Below, piece after piece: positions 54,206 through 61,967 of a DNA stretch of 64,000 nucleotides. Within the stretch, counting starts at the first letter, position 1, and every line of letters starts with the position of its first letter. The translations under genes were made by a program, and so were the position numbers. Location: NCBI GenBank assembly GCA_009995455.1, contig JAACPJ010000002.1, positions 62,001 through 126,000 on the forward strand, written 5' to 3'. The notes under the pieces are model-generated. The model ran no database searches, had not been told where the DNA came from, and worked only from the letters and a program-made list of their open reading frames with translations. The stretch comes from a bacterium. GTDB lineage: Bacteria; Patescibacteriota; Gracilibacteria; UBA4473.

Positions 54206-55480
54206 ATGCCGATCACTCACATTCAAAAACGAGACGAAACCATCAAAAAATTTGATATGTCTAAAATTGTTCAGGCTATCTCAAAGGCCATGGACGCGGC
54301 CAACGATGGAAATGCAAAAGACGCGCAAAGAATTGCCGAAGAAGTGATTCAAACTTTAGAAGATATTAAACTAAAAGATAAACGCTATATTCCTTCGGTT
54401 GAAGGGGTACAAAATATTGTGGAAGACGCGCTCATGAACAGTGAATTTCATGATGCAGCCAAGGGCTACATTCTCTACCGAGCTAAACAAGCCGAAGATC
54501 GAAAACTCGATATTTTCAAAAAACGAATCAATCTAAAGCCTTACGAATACCCAGAATTGCTCGAATATACAGATGCGATTCGTCATTCTTACTGGATTCA
54601 TACGGAATTCAATTTTACCAGTGATATTCAAGATTTTAAAGTGGGTATGAACGACCACGAGCGCGAAGCTATTAGCCGAACGATGCTGGCTATTTCCCAA
54701 ATCGAAGTCGCGGTAAAAAGCTTCTGGGGGAACCTAAGCGATAAACTGCCAAAACCAGAAATTGGCGCGGTTGGAGCCACCTTTGCCGAAAGTGAAGTGC
54801 GTCATCACGATGCTTATTCACACTTACTTGAAATTTTAGGTTTGAACGAAGAGTTCGAAAATCTGAAAAACAACCCGGTTATGATGGAGCGAGTTGAATA
54901 CCTTGAAACGGCCCTTAAACACTCTCGTAGTGAAGATAAAAAAGACTACTCCGAATCTATTTTACTCTTTTCGCTCTTTATTGAACACGTGTCGTTGTTT
55001 TCACAGTTCCTCATTATGATGGCCTTCAACAAACACAAAAGTAAACTTAAAGGCGTTTCAAATGTGGTTGAAGCCACTTCAAAAGAAGAGCAAATTCACG
55101 GTAACTTTGGCATCGATATCATCCAAATTATCAAAAAAGAAAACCCGCAATGGTTTGATGACGCACACAGCAAAATGGTGCAAGATATGTGTTTACAAGC
55201 TTATGCCTCTGAGAAAAAAATTGTTGATTGGATTTTTGAGCAAGGCGAACTCGATTTCTTACCAAAAGTAACGATTGAAGAATTTATTAAAGATCGATTC
55301 AACCGATCGCTCAAAAGCCTCGATATTGAACCCGTATTTAAAACCGATGATTTCTTGCTCGAACAAACCGAATGGTTTGATGAAGAAATTATTGGAACGA
55401 AGCACATCGACTTCTTTGTGAAGCGTTCGGTGAACTACAATAAGAAAAGTAAAAGTATTACAGCCGACGACTTGTTCTAA
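54206..55480 (+). CDS. nrdB: Ribonucleotide reductase beta subunit with N-terminal ATP-cone
   Basis: 424 residues. Residues 1-95 form an ATP-cone (ITHIQKRDETIKKFDMSKIVQAISKA ... AAKGYILYRAKQ, shown in part), normally found on NrdA. The diiron/dimanganese core has candidate ligands E167, E197, H200, E260, E295 and H298. Y204 stands at the E-x-x-H-x-x-x-Y radical-tyrosine position. The first ligand is Glu where E. coli has Asp. NrdB generates the radical used by NrdA. The C-terminus ends ADDLF, as in subunit-interaction tails. Transcription is likely repressed by NrdR through the boxes at 54006-54051. nrdA follows 90 bases later. Confidence 0.93.
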   Translation: MPITHIQKRDETIKKFDMSKIVQAISKAMDAANDGNAKDAQRIAEEVIQTLEDIKLKDKRYIPSVEGVQNIVEDALMNSEFHDAAKGYILYRAKQAEDRKLDIFKKRINLKPYEYPELLEYTDAIRHSYWIHTEFNFTSDIQDFKVGMNDHEREAISRTMLAISQIEVAVKSFWGNLSDKLPKPEIGAVGATFAESEVRHHDAYSHLLEILGLNEEFENLKNNPVMMERVEYLETALKHSRSEDKKDYSESILLFSLFIEHVSLFSQFLIMMAFNKHKSKLKGVSNVVEATSKEEQIHGNFGIDIIQIIKKENPQWFDDAHSKMVQDMCLQAYASEKKIVDWIFEQGELDFLPKVTIEEFIKDRFNRSLKSLDIEPVFKTDDFLLEQTEWFDEEIIGTKHIDFFVKRSVNYNKKSKSITADDLF

Positions 55481-55570
55481 ACGTTTTAATTCTTTGATTT
55501 TATACCTCGTGTTGCTGCGAAAAAACTTGGCAGTGTCACTTTAAACTAACACTTAATACCCCTCCAAAAC

Positions 55571-57241
55571 ATGAAATGGTTAACAGACAACAGTCGTCAA
55601 TTCCTCGAACGAGGCTACTTGCTTCCAGGCGTAACGCCGGAAGATCGTATTCGCCAAATTGCGGATAGAGCGCAAGAAATCAATGGCATTGATGGCTTTG
55701 CAGACAAATTCTATAAATATATGTCTGAAGGATACTATTCACTCGCTTCTCCGGTTTGGTCTAACTTTGGTCAAAAACGAGGGTTGCCGATTAGCTGTTT
55801 TGGTTCTTTTGTGGGCGATGACATGGGAGAAATTTTATTCACTCAAGCCGAAGTGGGCATGATGTCTAAAATGGGAGGCGGAACGTCTGGTTACTTTGGG
55901 AATTTACGTCACCGAGGCGCGCCTATTACCAACAATGGTAAATCATCTGGAGCGGTTCATTTCATGCAACTGTTTGATAAAATGGTAGATATCGTTTCTC
56001 AAGGCGCCACGCGTCGAGGTCAATTTGCCCCATACCTGCCTTTAAGCCACCCAGATGCCAACGAGTTCTTAGACTTAGGAACCGAAGGGAACCCAATTCA
56101 AAAATTAACGCATGGCGTTACGGCCAGTGACGAATGGATGCAATCAATGATTGATGGTGACGCCGATAAACGAAAACTATGGGCCAAAGTGATTCAACGA
56201 CGAGGGGAAATTGGTTACCCTTACATTTTCTTTGAAGACAACGTCAACAAAAACACAGTGGATGTGTATGCCAAAGAAAATCGTCGAATTTGGGCGAGTA
56301 ACTTGTGTACTGAAATCATGTTGCCGAGTAAAAATGATGAATCATTTGTGTGTTGTTTATCTTCTATCAACATTTTGCACTATGATGCTTGGAAAGATAC
56401 TGATGCGGTGGAAACCTTAACGTACTTCCTCGACACAGTGATGACCGAGTTTATTGAAAAACTTGAAGTGTACCGTGATAGCGAAGACCCGCACGATAAT
56501 AAAGTTTTCATGTTCATGGAACGAGCTTACAACTTTGCTCGTCGACACCGAGCCCTTGGGTTAGGCGTTCTGGGGTGGCACTCGTACCTACAAAAAAATA
56601 TGCTCAGCTTTGAAAGTCGAGAAGCCGCTAAACTGAACCACGATATTTTCAAACTGGTACAAGAGCGAACCTACAAAGCTTCACAAGAAATGGGGGAAAA
56701 ATTCGGAGAACCAGAAGTGCTTAAAGGTTACGGCCGACGAAACACCACCACAATGGCGGTGGCCCCAACCACTTCATCGGCCTTTATTTTGGGGCAAGTT
56801 TCGCAAGGAATTGAACCGATTTGGTCTAACTGTTACGTAAAAGATATTCAGAAAATTAAGACTACGATTAAAAATCCACTTCTAGTTGAACTGCTAGAAA
56901 CTAAAGGCAAAAACGACACAGAAACGTGGCGCCACATTCGCGATCATGACGGTTCAGTTCAGTTACTCGATTGTTTAACCGACGATGAAAAAGCGGTTTT
57001 CAAAACCTACCCAGAGATTGACCAAATGGCCATTATCTACCAAGCCTCAACCCGTCAGAAATTTATCGATCAAGGTCAATCACTCAACGTAATTATTCAC
57101 CCAGACACGCCGATTAAAGATATTAATAATCTTTACATCGAAGCCTGGAAACTAGGCATCAAAACCCTTTACTACCAACACAGTATGAATGCGGCCCAAC
57201 AGCTAAATCAGAAAAAAGTGTGTGCGGCTTGTGAAGGCTAA
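55571..57241 (+). CDS. nrdA: Ribonucleotide reductase alpha subunit lacking an ATP-cone
   Basis: 556 residues, short because the N-terminal ATP-cone is absent; the protein starts just before the NrdA barrel (NSRQFLERGYLLPG). Catalytic residues: C76 (PISCFG), NLCTE with the thiyl C246 and E248, C261/C262 (FVCCLSS), the radical-path pair Y534-Y535 (TLYYQH) and C-terminal C551 and C554. PTTSSAFILGQ..QGIEP is the typical late loop. It reduces ribonucleotides to deoxyribonucleotides. Allosteric overall activity control has presumably moved to NrdB. The leader is G-free and contains CCCCTCC. Confidence 0.95.
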   Translation: MKWLTDNSRQFLERGYLLPGVTPEDRIRQIADRAQEINGIDGFADKFYKYMSEGYYSLASPVWSNFGQKRGLPISCFGSFVGDDMGEILFTQAEVGMMSKMGGGTSGYFGNLRHRGAPITNNGKSSGAVHFMQLFDKMVDIVSQGATRRGQFAPYLPLSHPDANEFLDLGTEGNPIQKLTHGVTASDEWMQSMIDGDADKRKLWAKVIQRRGEIGYPYIFFEDNVNKNTVDVYAKENRRIWASNLCTEIMLPSKNDESFVCCLSSINILHYDAWKDTDAVETLTYFLDTVMTEFIEKLEVYRDSEDPHDNKVFMFMERAYNFARRHRALGLGVLGWHSYLQKNMLSFESREAAKLNHDIFKLVQERTYKASQEMGEKFGEPEVLKGYGRRNTTTMAVAPTTSSAFILGQVSQGIEPIWSNCYVKDIQKIKTTIKNPLLVELLETKGKNDTETWRHIRDHDGSVQLLDCLTDDEKAVFKTYPEIDQMAIIYQASTRQKFIDQGQSLNVIIHPDTPIKDINNLYIEAWKLGIKTLYYQHSMNAAQQLNQKKVCAACEG

Positions 57242-57284
57242 ATTGTTCGATCGATAGTGGCTCATTTAATTCTAATACTATTAC

Positions 57285-57434
57285 ATGAAAAAAAATCACG
57301 AAGAACCGGCAACGCCTATCAACGAAGTGATTCTAAACGATACGCCCGAAACCACGCAGAAAACCAACCTTACAATCAAAGTCTATTTATACGGGGAAGA
57401 TACCCCAACGGACACCTACCAATTTGATGCTTAA
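57285..57434 (+). CDS. Small ORF downstream of nrdA (49 aa)
   Basis: 49 residues, acidic and Thr-rich: MKKNHEEPATPINEV then a possible two-strand part (NLTIKVYLYGE). It lies 43 bases after nrdA and directly before the operon terminator, so it would be translated from the nrd transcript. Codon usage resembles its neighbours. No family recognised; coding status is uncertain because of its size. Confidence 0.5.
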   Translation: MKKNHEEPATPINEVILNDTPETTQKTNLTIKVYLYGEDTPTDTYQFDA

Positions 57435-57440
57435 AAAAAC

Positions 57441-57464
57441 AAGGCTCCACAAGGAGCCTTTTTT
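57441..57464 (+). terminator. Terminator of the nrd operon
   Basis: AAGGCTCC-ACAA-GGAGCCTT stem followed by T run. Confidence 0.9.
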
Positions 57465-57507
57465 AAAACTCAAAAAAACTAAATCATCAATTTTTAGATT
57501 TAGGAAG

Positions 57508-57531
57508 GAGGGGCGTCCGAAGACGCCCTCA
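57508..57531 (-). terminator. TTCG-capped hairpin at the end of the GC-rich cassette
   Basis: Minus strand: GGGCGTC-TTCG-GACGCCC, a UUCG tetraloop stem, following the 63-aa gene. T-poor tail, so termination is inferred. Confidence 0.6.
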
Positions 57532-57561
57532 CGTTTTCACGTGGTTCTCTCCAGTGGATGG

Positions 57562-57753
57562 TTATGCGGTTTCAAACAAAACGTTCGGACCATAGTCCAA
57601 ATCAATCCAAGAGTCTGCCGCCGTTGCCGGGACAATTGGGCTATTCGCCATCAGCTCTCTAAGCCACTCAGGCTCTTTTACTCTGCCAACCGAACCGTAA
57701 GTTGGGATGCTCGAGCCGCCGTTGCCGGCGGCGGGGTTGCTTGCCTGAGACAT
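57562..57753 (-). CDS. Small protein of the GC-rich cassette (63 aa)
   Basis: 63 residues. It is Gly/Ser/Pro/Ala-rich at the start, with SWIDLDYGPNVLFETA at the end and no hydrophobic helix. A clean GGAGG Shine-Dalgarno lies 8 bases before the ATG, inside the end of the preceding gene, with which it has a 3-base gap. Codon use is GC-rich. No family recognised; a short, soluble, possibly precursor-like peptide. Confidence 0.6.
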   Translation of the reverse strand: MSQASNPAAGNGGSSIPTYGSVGRVKEPEWLRELMANSPIVPATAADSWIDLDYGPNVLFETA

Positions 57754-57756
57754 GCC

Positions 57757-58167
57757 TCACGCCTCCATCATCAGTTCCGCGGGCGGAACTTCAGTCAGGA
57801 AGCCTTGGAAAGCCTCCGGTACCTGCGCACGTTGTGCGTAGGTCAATCCAGCCTGAACCCGAAGTTCAACCAGGGCCGCATCAACAGCCTGGCGAATTTG
57901 CGAGTGCGGAAAGGGCCCCATCTCGGAGTGATCAACAACAAGCAGGGCCTCATCTTCACGGCCAACAGCCGTGAGCGCATCGAGCGCTTTCAGGCGAACT
58001 GCCTCGTTCATGGCGGTAAAATCACCGCCGTTCATAGCCAGTTCACTGCGAAAGGGCTCCTCCCAGGCACCGTAACGCGTGGAGAGCGCGGCTTGCACTG
58101 CCTCGCAGATGGCGGTAAACGAAAGGGTAACTTTGCCAGCCTTCAGGCCTCTTACTTTATCAAACAA
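57757..58167 (-). CDS. GC-rich cassette protein 1 (136 aa)
   Basis: 136 residues from a TTG start at 58167, supported by an AGAGGA Shine-Dalgarno 7-9 bases upstream. KVTLSFTAICEAVQAAL near the N-terminus resembles a segment of the 98-aa protein 360 bases upstream, so the two may be distant paralogues. It is helical, acidic and lacks membrane segments. Codon use (CTG, GCC, CGC) is unlike the rest of the window. It has a promoter at about 58426-58452 (TTGAAA, 15-base spacer, TATAAT) and a ~250-base leader. Function unknown. Confidence 0.7.
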   Translation of the reverse strand: MFDKVRGLKAGKVTLSFTAICEAVQAALSTRYGAWEEPFRSELAMNGGDFTAMNEAVRLKALDALTAVGREDEALLVVDHSEMGPFPHSQIRQAVDAALVELRVQAGLTYAQRAQVPEAFQGFLTEVPPAELMMEA

Positions 58168-58425
58168 TGTGTAGTCCTCTTCTTTTTATAAGCCCCCACC
58201 CTGGGGACTTTTGATTTGCTTCCTCCCTGTCAGGAAAAAGCGCCAAATTATTAACCTTAATAACTCAGCGCTTTCTCCGTTTAGAAAAAAGAAATTAAAA
58301 GAGAAACATTAAAACAAAACAAAATTGATTTAACTTTATAACCAACGTGAAAGAACAACGAGGCTAAAGACTTTTGTTTCGCGTTGCGTACAGCAAACAA
58401 ACCAAAAAATGAATTTAGCGTTTCT
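58168..58425 (-). promoter_or_regulatory. Long structured leader of cassette gene 1
   Basis: Holds an interrupted palindrome at 58237-58274 (AAAGCGC, 4, TTATTAA, 2, TTAATAA, 4, GCGCTTT). It also holds a hairpin (AAGTCCCC/GGGGGCTT on the minus strand, near 58190-58212) immediately before the A-rich tract and the Shine-Dalgarno. Confidence 0.55.
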
Positions 58426-58452
58426 ATTATACACTATTTGACTTTTTTTCAA
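58426..58452 (-). promoter_or_regulatory. Promoter-like site of cassette gene 1
   Basis: TTGAAA and TATAAT with a short 15-base spacer on the minus strand. Confidence 0.45.
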
Positions 58453-58477
58453 ATTATTTTTACCAGCTTTGATTAAA

Positions 58478-58500
58478 GGGGCGCCGGTGAAGGCGCCCAC
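58478..58500 (-). terminator. GC hairpin after cassette gene 2
   Basis: Minus strand: GGGCGCC-TTCACC-GGCGCCC followed by CTTT. It mirrors the GGGCGTC hairpin that ends cassette unit 1. Confidence 0.6.
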
Positions 58501-58529
58501 TTAGTTAGTTTGTTCTTCAGTCAGAAGCT

Positions 58530-58826
58530 TTAGGCGTCAGCGAGCGCAGAATGCCGTTCGCGGTAATACTGAACGCACAAGGCCAAAAAAGCCATGAGCA
58601 CTTCATCCTCCGAGTCTTCAATCACGCCCAAGGCGTGTTGATAGGTTTCGGTTACTCTTGAATCGAGTTTACTGCGAACCGTTCTTTCAAGCGATTCATC
58701 ATCAGCAAGACTCTCTGGAAGCGCTTCACAAAGTGCTGTACACTCGAAATGCAGTTGCTTCCCCCCTCCAAAAGTGATGACCAATTGACCTGTTGAAGGA
58801 GTGGCAAAATTAATCGTTTCTGGCAT
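58530..58826 (-). CDS. GC-rich cassette protein 2 (98 aa)
   Basis: 98 residues with an AGGAGAG Shine-Dalgarno nine bases before the ATG. LHFECTALCEALPESL resembles the CEA segment of cassette protein 1. Acidic, helical, three Cys, no membrane segment. The leader carries two hairpins (TCTCTTACA/TGTAAGAGA at 58875-58896, and GCCC/GGGC next to an A-rich tract), the same plan as unit 1. Function unknown. Confidence 0.7.
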   Translation of the reverse strand: MPETINFATPSTGQLVITFGGGKQLHFECTALCEALPESLADDESLERTVRSKLDSRVTETYQHALGVIEDSEDEVLMAFLALCVQYYRERHSALADA

Positions 58827-58874
58827 TTAGACTTCTCTCCTGTATTTTTTTGTGCCCACTAAGGGGCATTAAAA

Positions 58875-58896
58875 TCTCTTACAGGAATGTAAGAGA
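58875..58896 (-). promoter_or_regulatory. Leader hairpin of cassette gene 2
   Basis: TCTCTTACA-GGAA-TGTAAGAGA, nine perfect pairs, about 50 bases upstream of the 58826 start. Confidence 0.5.
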
Positions 58897-59077
58897 CAAA
58901 CAAGGTTCTTTATATTTAAACCCTCTTCGCCTCTTACATAAATTTCAACCAAAAGTACCCAAAGAACAAACGCTAGAAATCGCCATCACAGTTTTGCCAA
59001 TTTCGCACTCTGAGATAAAAATATTTTTAGCGCCCTGTATTTATTCTAATTATTTTTTTCCGCAAATTTTTTCAATA

Positions 59078-59887
59078 TTAATCATCTAAATCAATATCTA
59101 TTCCGCCAGTGTCATCTAAATCTTTTTCTACTTCCATATCAGGCATATTGTCATAATTTTTTTTGTGGAACTCTTTTTTACGAGTCTCTTGTGGAGCCGT
59201 AGCTGGGTGAGAACGGGCACTACTGGGAGTCGATCTCTGCAAAGCCACTTCTAGCACGTTTGGATCAAACGTGGTTTCATAACGTGATCCGCGTTGTTCT
59301 CGCATTGGTTGGCCGGTTTCACCAACGTGTCTTTGCACTAAACCACTGAGTAATCCTTTCAAGGCCGATTCTTCAGTAAAATTTTTCTTATCTAAAAACC
59401 ATTCGCGATAATCTTCAATAATTCTCGCTGTTTTAGTGGGCCGACCAATCCCCTTCACGCTGTGCATTTCTCCCCCATTAATTTTCCCGAGTATTAAGTT
59501 TCCGTAGTTCAACATAAACGACTTCACGCCATTTCTTTCCACGGTAATTTCATCTAAATTATGAAAATCAATTCTGGTAGAACGTCGTTCCCATAGTTTA
59601 GGCCAATCGACAATTATTAAACTTTCGTTCGTCATCACCAATGAATTGAAATACCACTTCCACATCGGGGCAAACGTGTGCACAAAACCAACAACCGCTA
59701 GACCTTGCCAAATATAACTGACATTAAATTGATTATAAGCGGGATAAAAAAACCAAACCGCCGCGACTAAACCAAGCCATAGAAGGGCTCTGATGGTAAA
59801 TCCAGGAATCGAAAATAAAATTGGACGACGAAAAACACGCAGTACATTTTCATCTTCTTCCAGAAAAGCTCTAAAACCCCATCTCAT
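59078..59887 (-). CDS. PH-like membrane protein with acidic tail
   Basis: 269 residues. Short N-terminal cytoplasmic part with EDENVLRVFRRP; two helices (~28-50 and ~57-75); then a bacterial PH-like domain (LIIVDWPKLWERRSTRIDFHNLDEITVERNG, here ~85-170, shown in part). A basic, low-complexity stretch and an acidic tail (DDTGGIDIDLDD) follow. It is the same general type as the protein at 6546. Function unknown. Divergent from signal peptidase I. Confidence 0.7.
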   Translation of the reverse strand: MRWGFRAFLEEDENVLRVFRRPILFSIPGFTIRALLWLGLVAAVWFFYPAYNQFNVSYIWQGLAVVGFVHTFAPMWKWYFNSLVMTNESLIIVDWPKLWERRSTRIDFHNLDEITVERNGVKSFMLNYGNLILGKINGGEMHSVKGIGRPTKTARIIEDYREWFLDKKNFTEESALKGLLSGLVQRHVGETGQPMREQRGSRYETTFDPNVLEVALQRSTPSSARSHPATAPQETRKKEFHKKNYDNMPDMEVEKDLDDTGGIDIDLDD

Positions 59888-59990
59888 AGGTTAATTATGG
59901 CAGGTTCTATTCTTAATTTAAAGCCGATTTTAAGTCTCCCTAAAAAGAGCAGTCTTTTGAATAATAATTGATAATTATCGGGGGCTTAAT

Positions 59991-60629
59991 ATGGTGCTCT
60001 CGATGATAAAAGACGATGAACAATCTTGGGGCTCGTTTGTGCTAGAAATGGTTATATTGCTGGCCATTGTACTGTGCGTCAGGTTTTATGTTTTTCAATT
60101 TTTCAGAGTTTCTGGCCCGTCAATGTGCCCAACCCTAAATCAACTTGATGGTGAATGTGAAAGTGGCAAGGGCGAGTTTGTATTTGTAAACGAGTTTTTA
60201 TATCACTTTATTAAAGACCCTCAGCGGGGTGAAGTGGTTGTTTTTAGACCCCCAACCGAAAAAACTTATTATATCAAAAGAGTGATTGGAGTTCCGGGTG
60301 ACACCATTACGATTAATGATGGTAAAGTCTATTTAACCAACGACCAATACGACGAACTTGAATTACCAGAAGAATACTTATCGGCCGTAAACCAAGGCCG
60401 AACGATTACTCAGCAGAAAGTATTCACCATCCCGGAAGACCACGTGCTGCTGTTTGGAGATAACCGAAATCAAAGCTTAGACGCCCGGCAATGCTTCAAA
60501 AGTTGTTATGGTGATGTGAATGAAAACACCCCTTTTGTACACGAAGACAAAGTTAAAGGGCGAGCGGAGTTTGTTATTTGGCCTTTCTGGACGGCTCGAT
60601 GGATAGAGCAAGCAAATGCCGATCTATAG
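59991..60629 (+). CDS. lepB: Signal peptidase I
   Basis: 212 residues (208 if the ATG at 60003 is the start). A single transmembrane helix at ~17-38 precedes the catalytic Ser motif SGPSMCPTL (S44). The Lys motif YYIKRVIGVPGD (K96) and the GDNRNQSLDAR box follow. It cleaves signal peptides of the exported proteins that are numerous in this window. A CxxxC pair (ARQCFKSCYGD) lies after the last box, an unusual extra loop. Confidence 0.94.
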   Translation: MVLSMIKDDEQSWGSFVLEMVILLAIVLCVRFYVFQFFRVSGPSMCPTLNQLDGECESGKGEFVFVNEFLYHFIKDPQRGEVVVFRPPTEKTYYIKRVIGVPGDTITINDGKVYLTNDQYDELELPEEYLSAVNQGRTITQQKVFTIPEDHVLLFGDNRNQSLDARQCFKSCYGDVNENTPFVHEDKVKGRAEFVIWPFWTARWIEQANADL

Positions 60630-60711
60630 GAGAAAACTCAACTCATTTAATTTTTTGAAACCAGTTGTCACAAAAGTTATTTATGACACGTTTTTATTAG
60701 ACGCGTGCTTT

Positions 60712-60758
60712 GTAATGTCAGTCGGCTTGACCGACTTTAATCTAGAGATTAGCATTAC
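60712..60758 (+). promoter_or_regulatory. Structured leader of the FN3 gene (three-way junction)
   Basis: GTAATG (60712-60717) pairs with CATTAC (60753-60758) around two hairpins: AGTCGG/CCGACT (60720-60736) and AATCT/AGATT (60739-60750). It is 35 bases before the start of the secreted gene. Confidence 0.5.
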
Positions 60759-60792
60759 GCTCGCAAACAAAAATTTTTAACCTTTAATTCCC

Positions 60793-61947
60793 ATGAAATT
60801 CAAACATTTAGGCCTCGCGCTAATGCTTGGTATGTTTTTGCCGTTCCTTACGACTAACGCGGCCAAAATTGCAAACGTAACCGTTAACGCCGATAGAGAT
60901 AATTTAAATCTACTTTGGGATCCATTATCAAGTTCAGACTTTGGTGATGCAGACGGATACGCGATTCAATTTAGCGAGAAACAAGGAGACGTTCAGATTA
61001 CAAAATCGGTCACCAGCTACCAATCAGCTGATGATGTGTCTTTAAGACGAAATAGTTTCGAAAATAATACGTATTACTTTGCTCGAATTTACACCTACAA
61101 AATCGATGATGAAAATGATCGAGTTTTAGGGAACGGTTCTGACATGCTTAGATTCAGAGTTGATTTCAACGATCAAGTTGAAACCAATACTATTTCGGTA
61201 ACCGATCCAGTCATTTCGTCTTCTAGTGGAGAAGAACAAGATAATAGTGATTACGAGTTCGGAGTATTGAGAAAATATCCTTACGACACTTTTACGGACT
61301 TATTTTGGTCTCAACCTCGTTTATTAACGAGCAGTGACTTTGATGGTTTTTTAATCAAAATTTCAAAAAGCTCTGATTTAGAGGATCCAATTTTAGAAGC
61401 CACAGTAGACTCTGATACTTCAAGTGTTCGAATTACAGGACTCTCCCCAAATACAACTTATTACGCTCAAGGCTTCTTTTACAAAGAACAAGGTGGTGAA
61501 AACAAAACCTTTGGTGATAGCCCGGTTAGATCTTTTGAAACTATCGTGGCTATCCCACGTGATAACGGCACACGTGAAGCTCGAAACATTACTAAAGTAG
61601 AAAACAGAGCGATTCGAAAAATAGATATTAATTCAACGAGTTCTAGCACGACTTCATCTTCAAGCTCAAGTACAAGTTCCTCTTCATCAAGTAGCTCGAG
61701 CTCTAATTCAAGCAGCACGAGCATTTCAACTAGCTCTCAAGCTGAAATCAATAGTGCCAGCCAAGCTGAAATTAAAACTAAAATCGCAGAGATTAAAAAA
61801 CAAATTAATACGCTTCAAAGCGAACTTCGAAAATGGGAAGCGAAAGTGGAAGGATCATCAACGACAACCGCTAAACCAAGCTACAATTTAGGACTTTCAA
61901 TCCGTGAACGTCTAAAATTAATTTTAGAAGCGAAACGAAACCAATAA
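60793..61947 (+). CDS. Secreted fibronectin type III-like protein with Ser-rich linker
   Basis: 384 residues. The signal peptide ends near TNAAKI (~24). Two Fn3-like modules follow (~25-118 and ~150-250), each ending with NTYYFARIYTY or NTTYYAQGFFY and F(R/E)..F type strands. A linker at ~278-318 is almost entirely Ser with some Thr and Asn. The C-terminus is a coiled coil (IAEIKKQINTLQSELRKWEAKV). It resembles an extended cell-surface protein. The next gene, 20 bases downstream, is also secreted and probably part of the same transcript. Confidence 0.8.
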   Translation: MKFKHLGLALMLGMFLPFLTTNAAKIANVTVNADRDNLNLLWDPLSSSDFGDADGYAIQFSEKQGDVQITKSVTSYQSADDVSLRRNSFENNTYYFARIYTYKIDDENDRVLGNGSDMLRFRVDFNDQVETNTISVTDPVISSSSGEEQDNSDYEFGVLRKYPYDTFTDLFWSQPRLLTSSDFDGFLIKISKSSDLEDPILEATVDSDTSSVRITGLSPNTTYYAQGFFYKEQGGENKTFGDSPVRSFETIVAIPRDNGTREARNITKVENRAIRKIDINSTSSSTTSSSSSSTSSSSSSSSSSNSSSTSISTSSQAEINSASQAEIKTKIAEIKKQINTLQSELRKWEAKVEGSSTTTAKPSYNLGLSIRERLKLILEAKRNQ

Positions 61948-61967
61948 TTTTTAATCTCAAAATCAAT

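Noticed and set aside
57424-58191. 255-codon plus-strand frame across the GC-rich cassette
   Set aside because: It is antisense to the three minus-strand genes that have Shine-Dalgarno sites; it is Arg/Cys/Gly-rich, as expected of a shadow frame in GC-rich DNA.
61640-61740. Ser-codon-rich tract as a VNTR or phase-variation repeat
   Set aside because: It uses mixed AGC/TCT/TCA/AGT codons without a fixed repeat unit, so it is a low-complexity linker.
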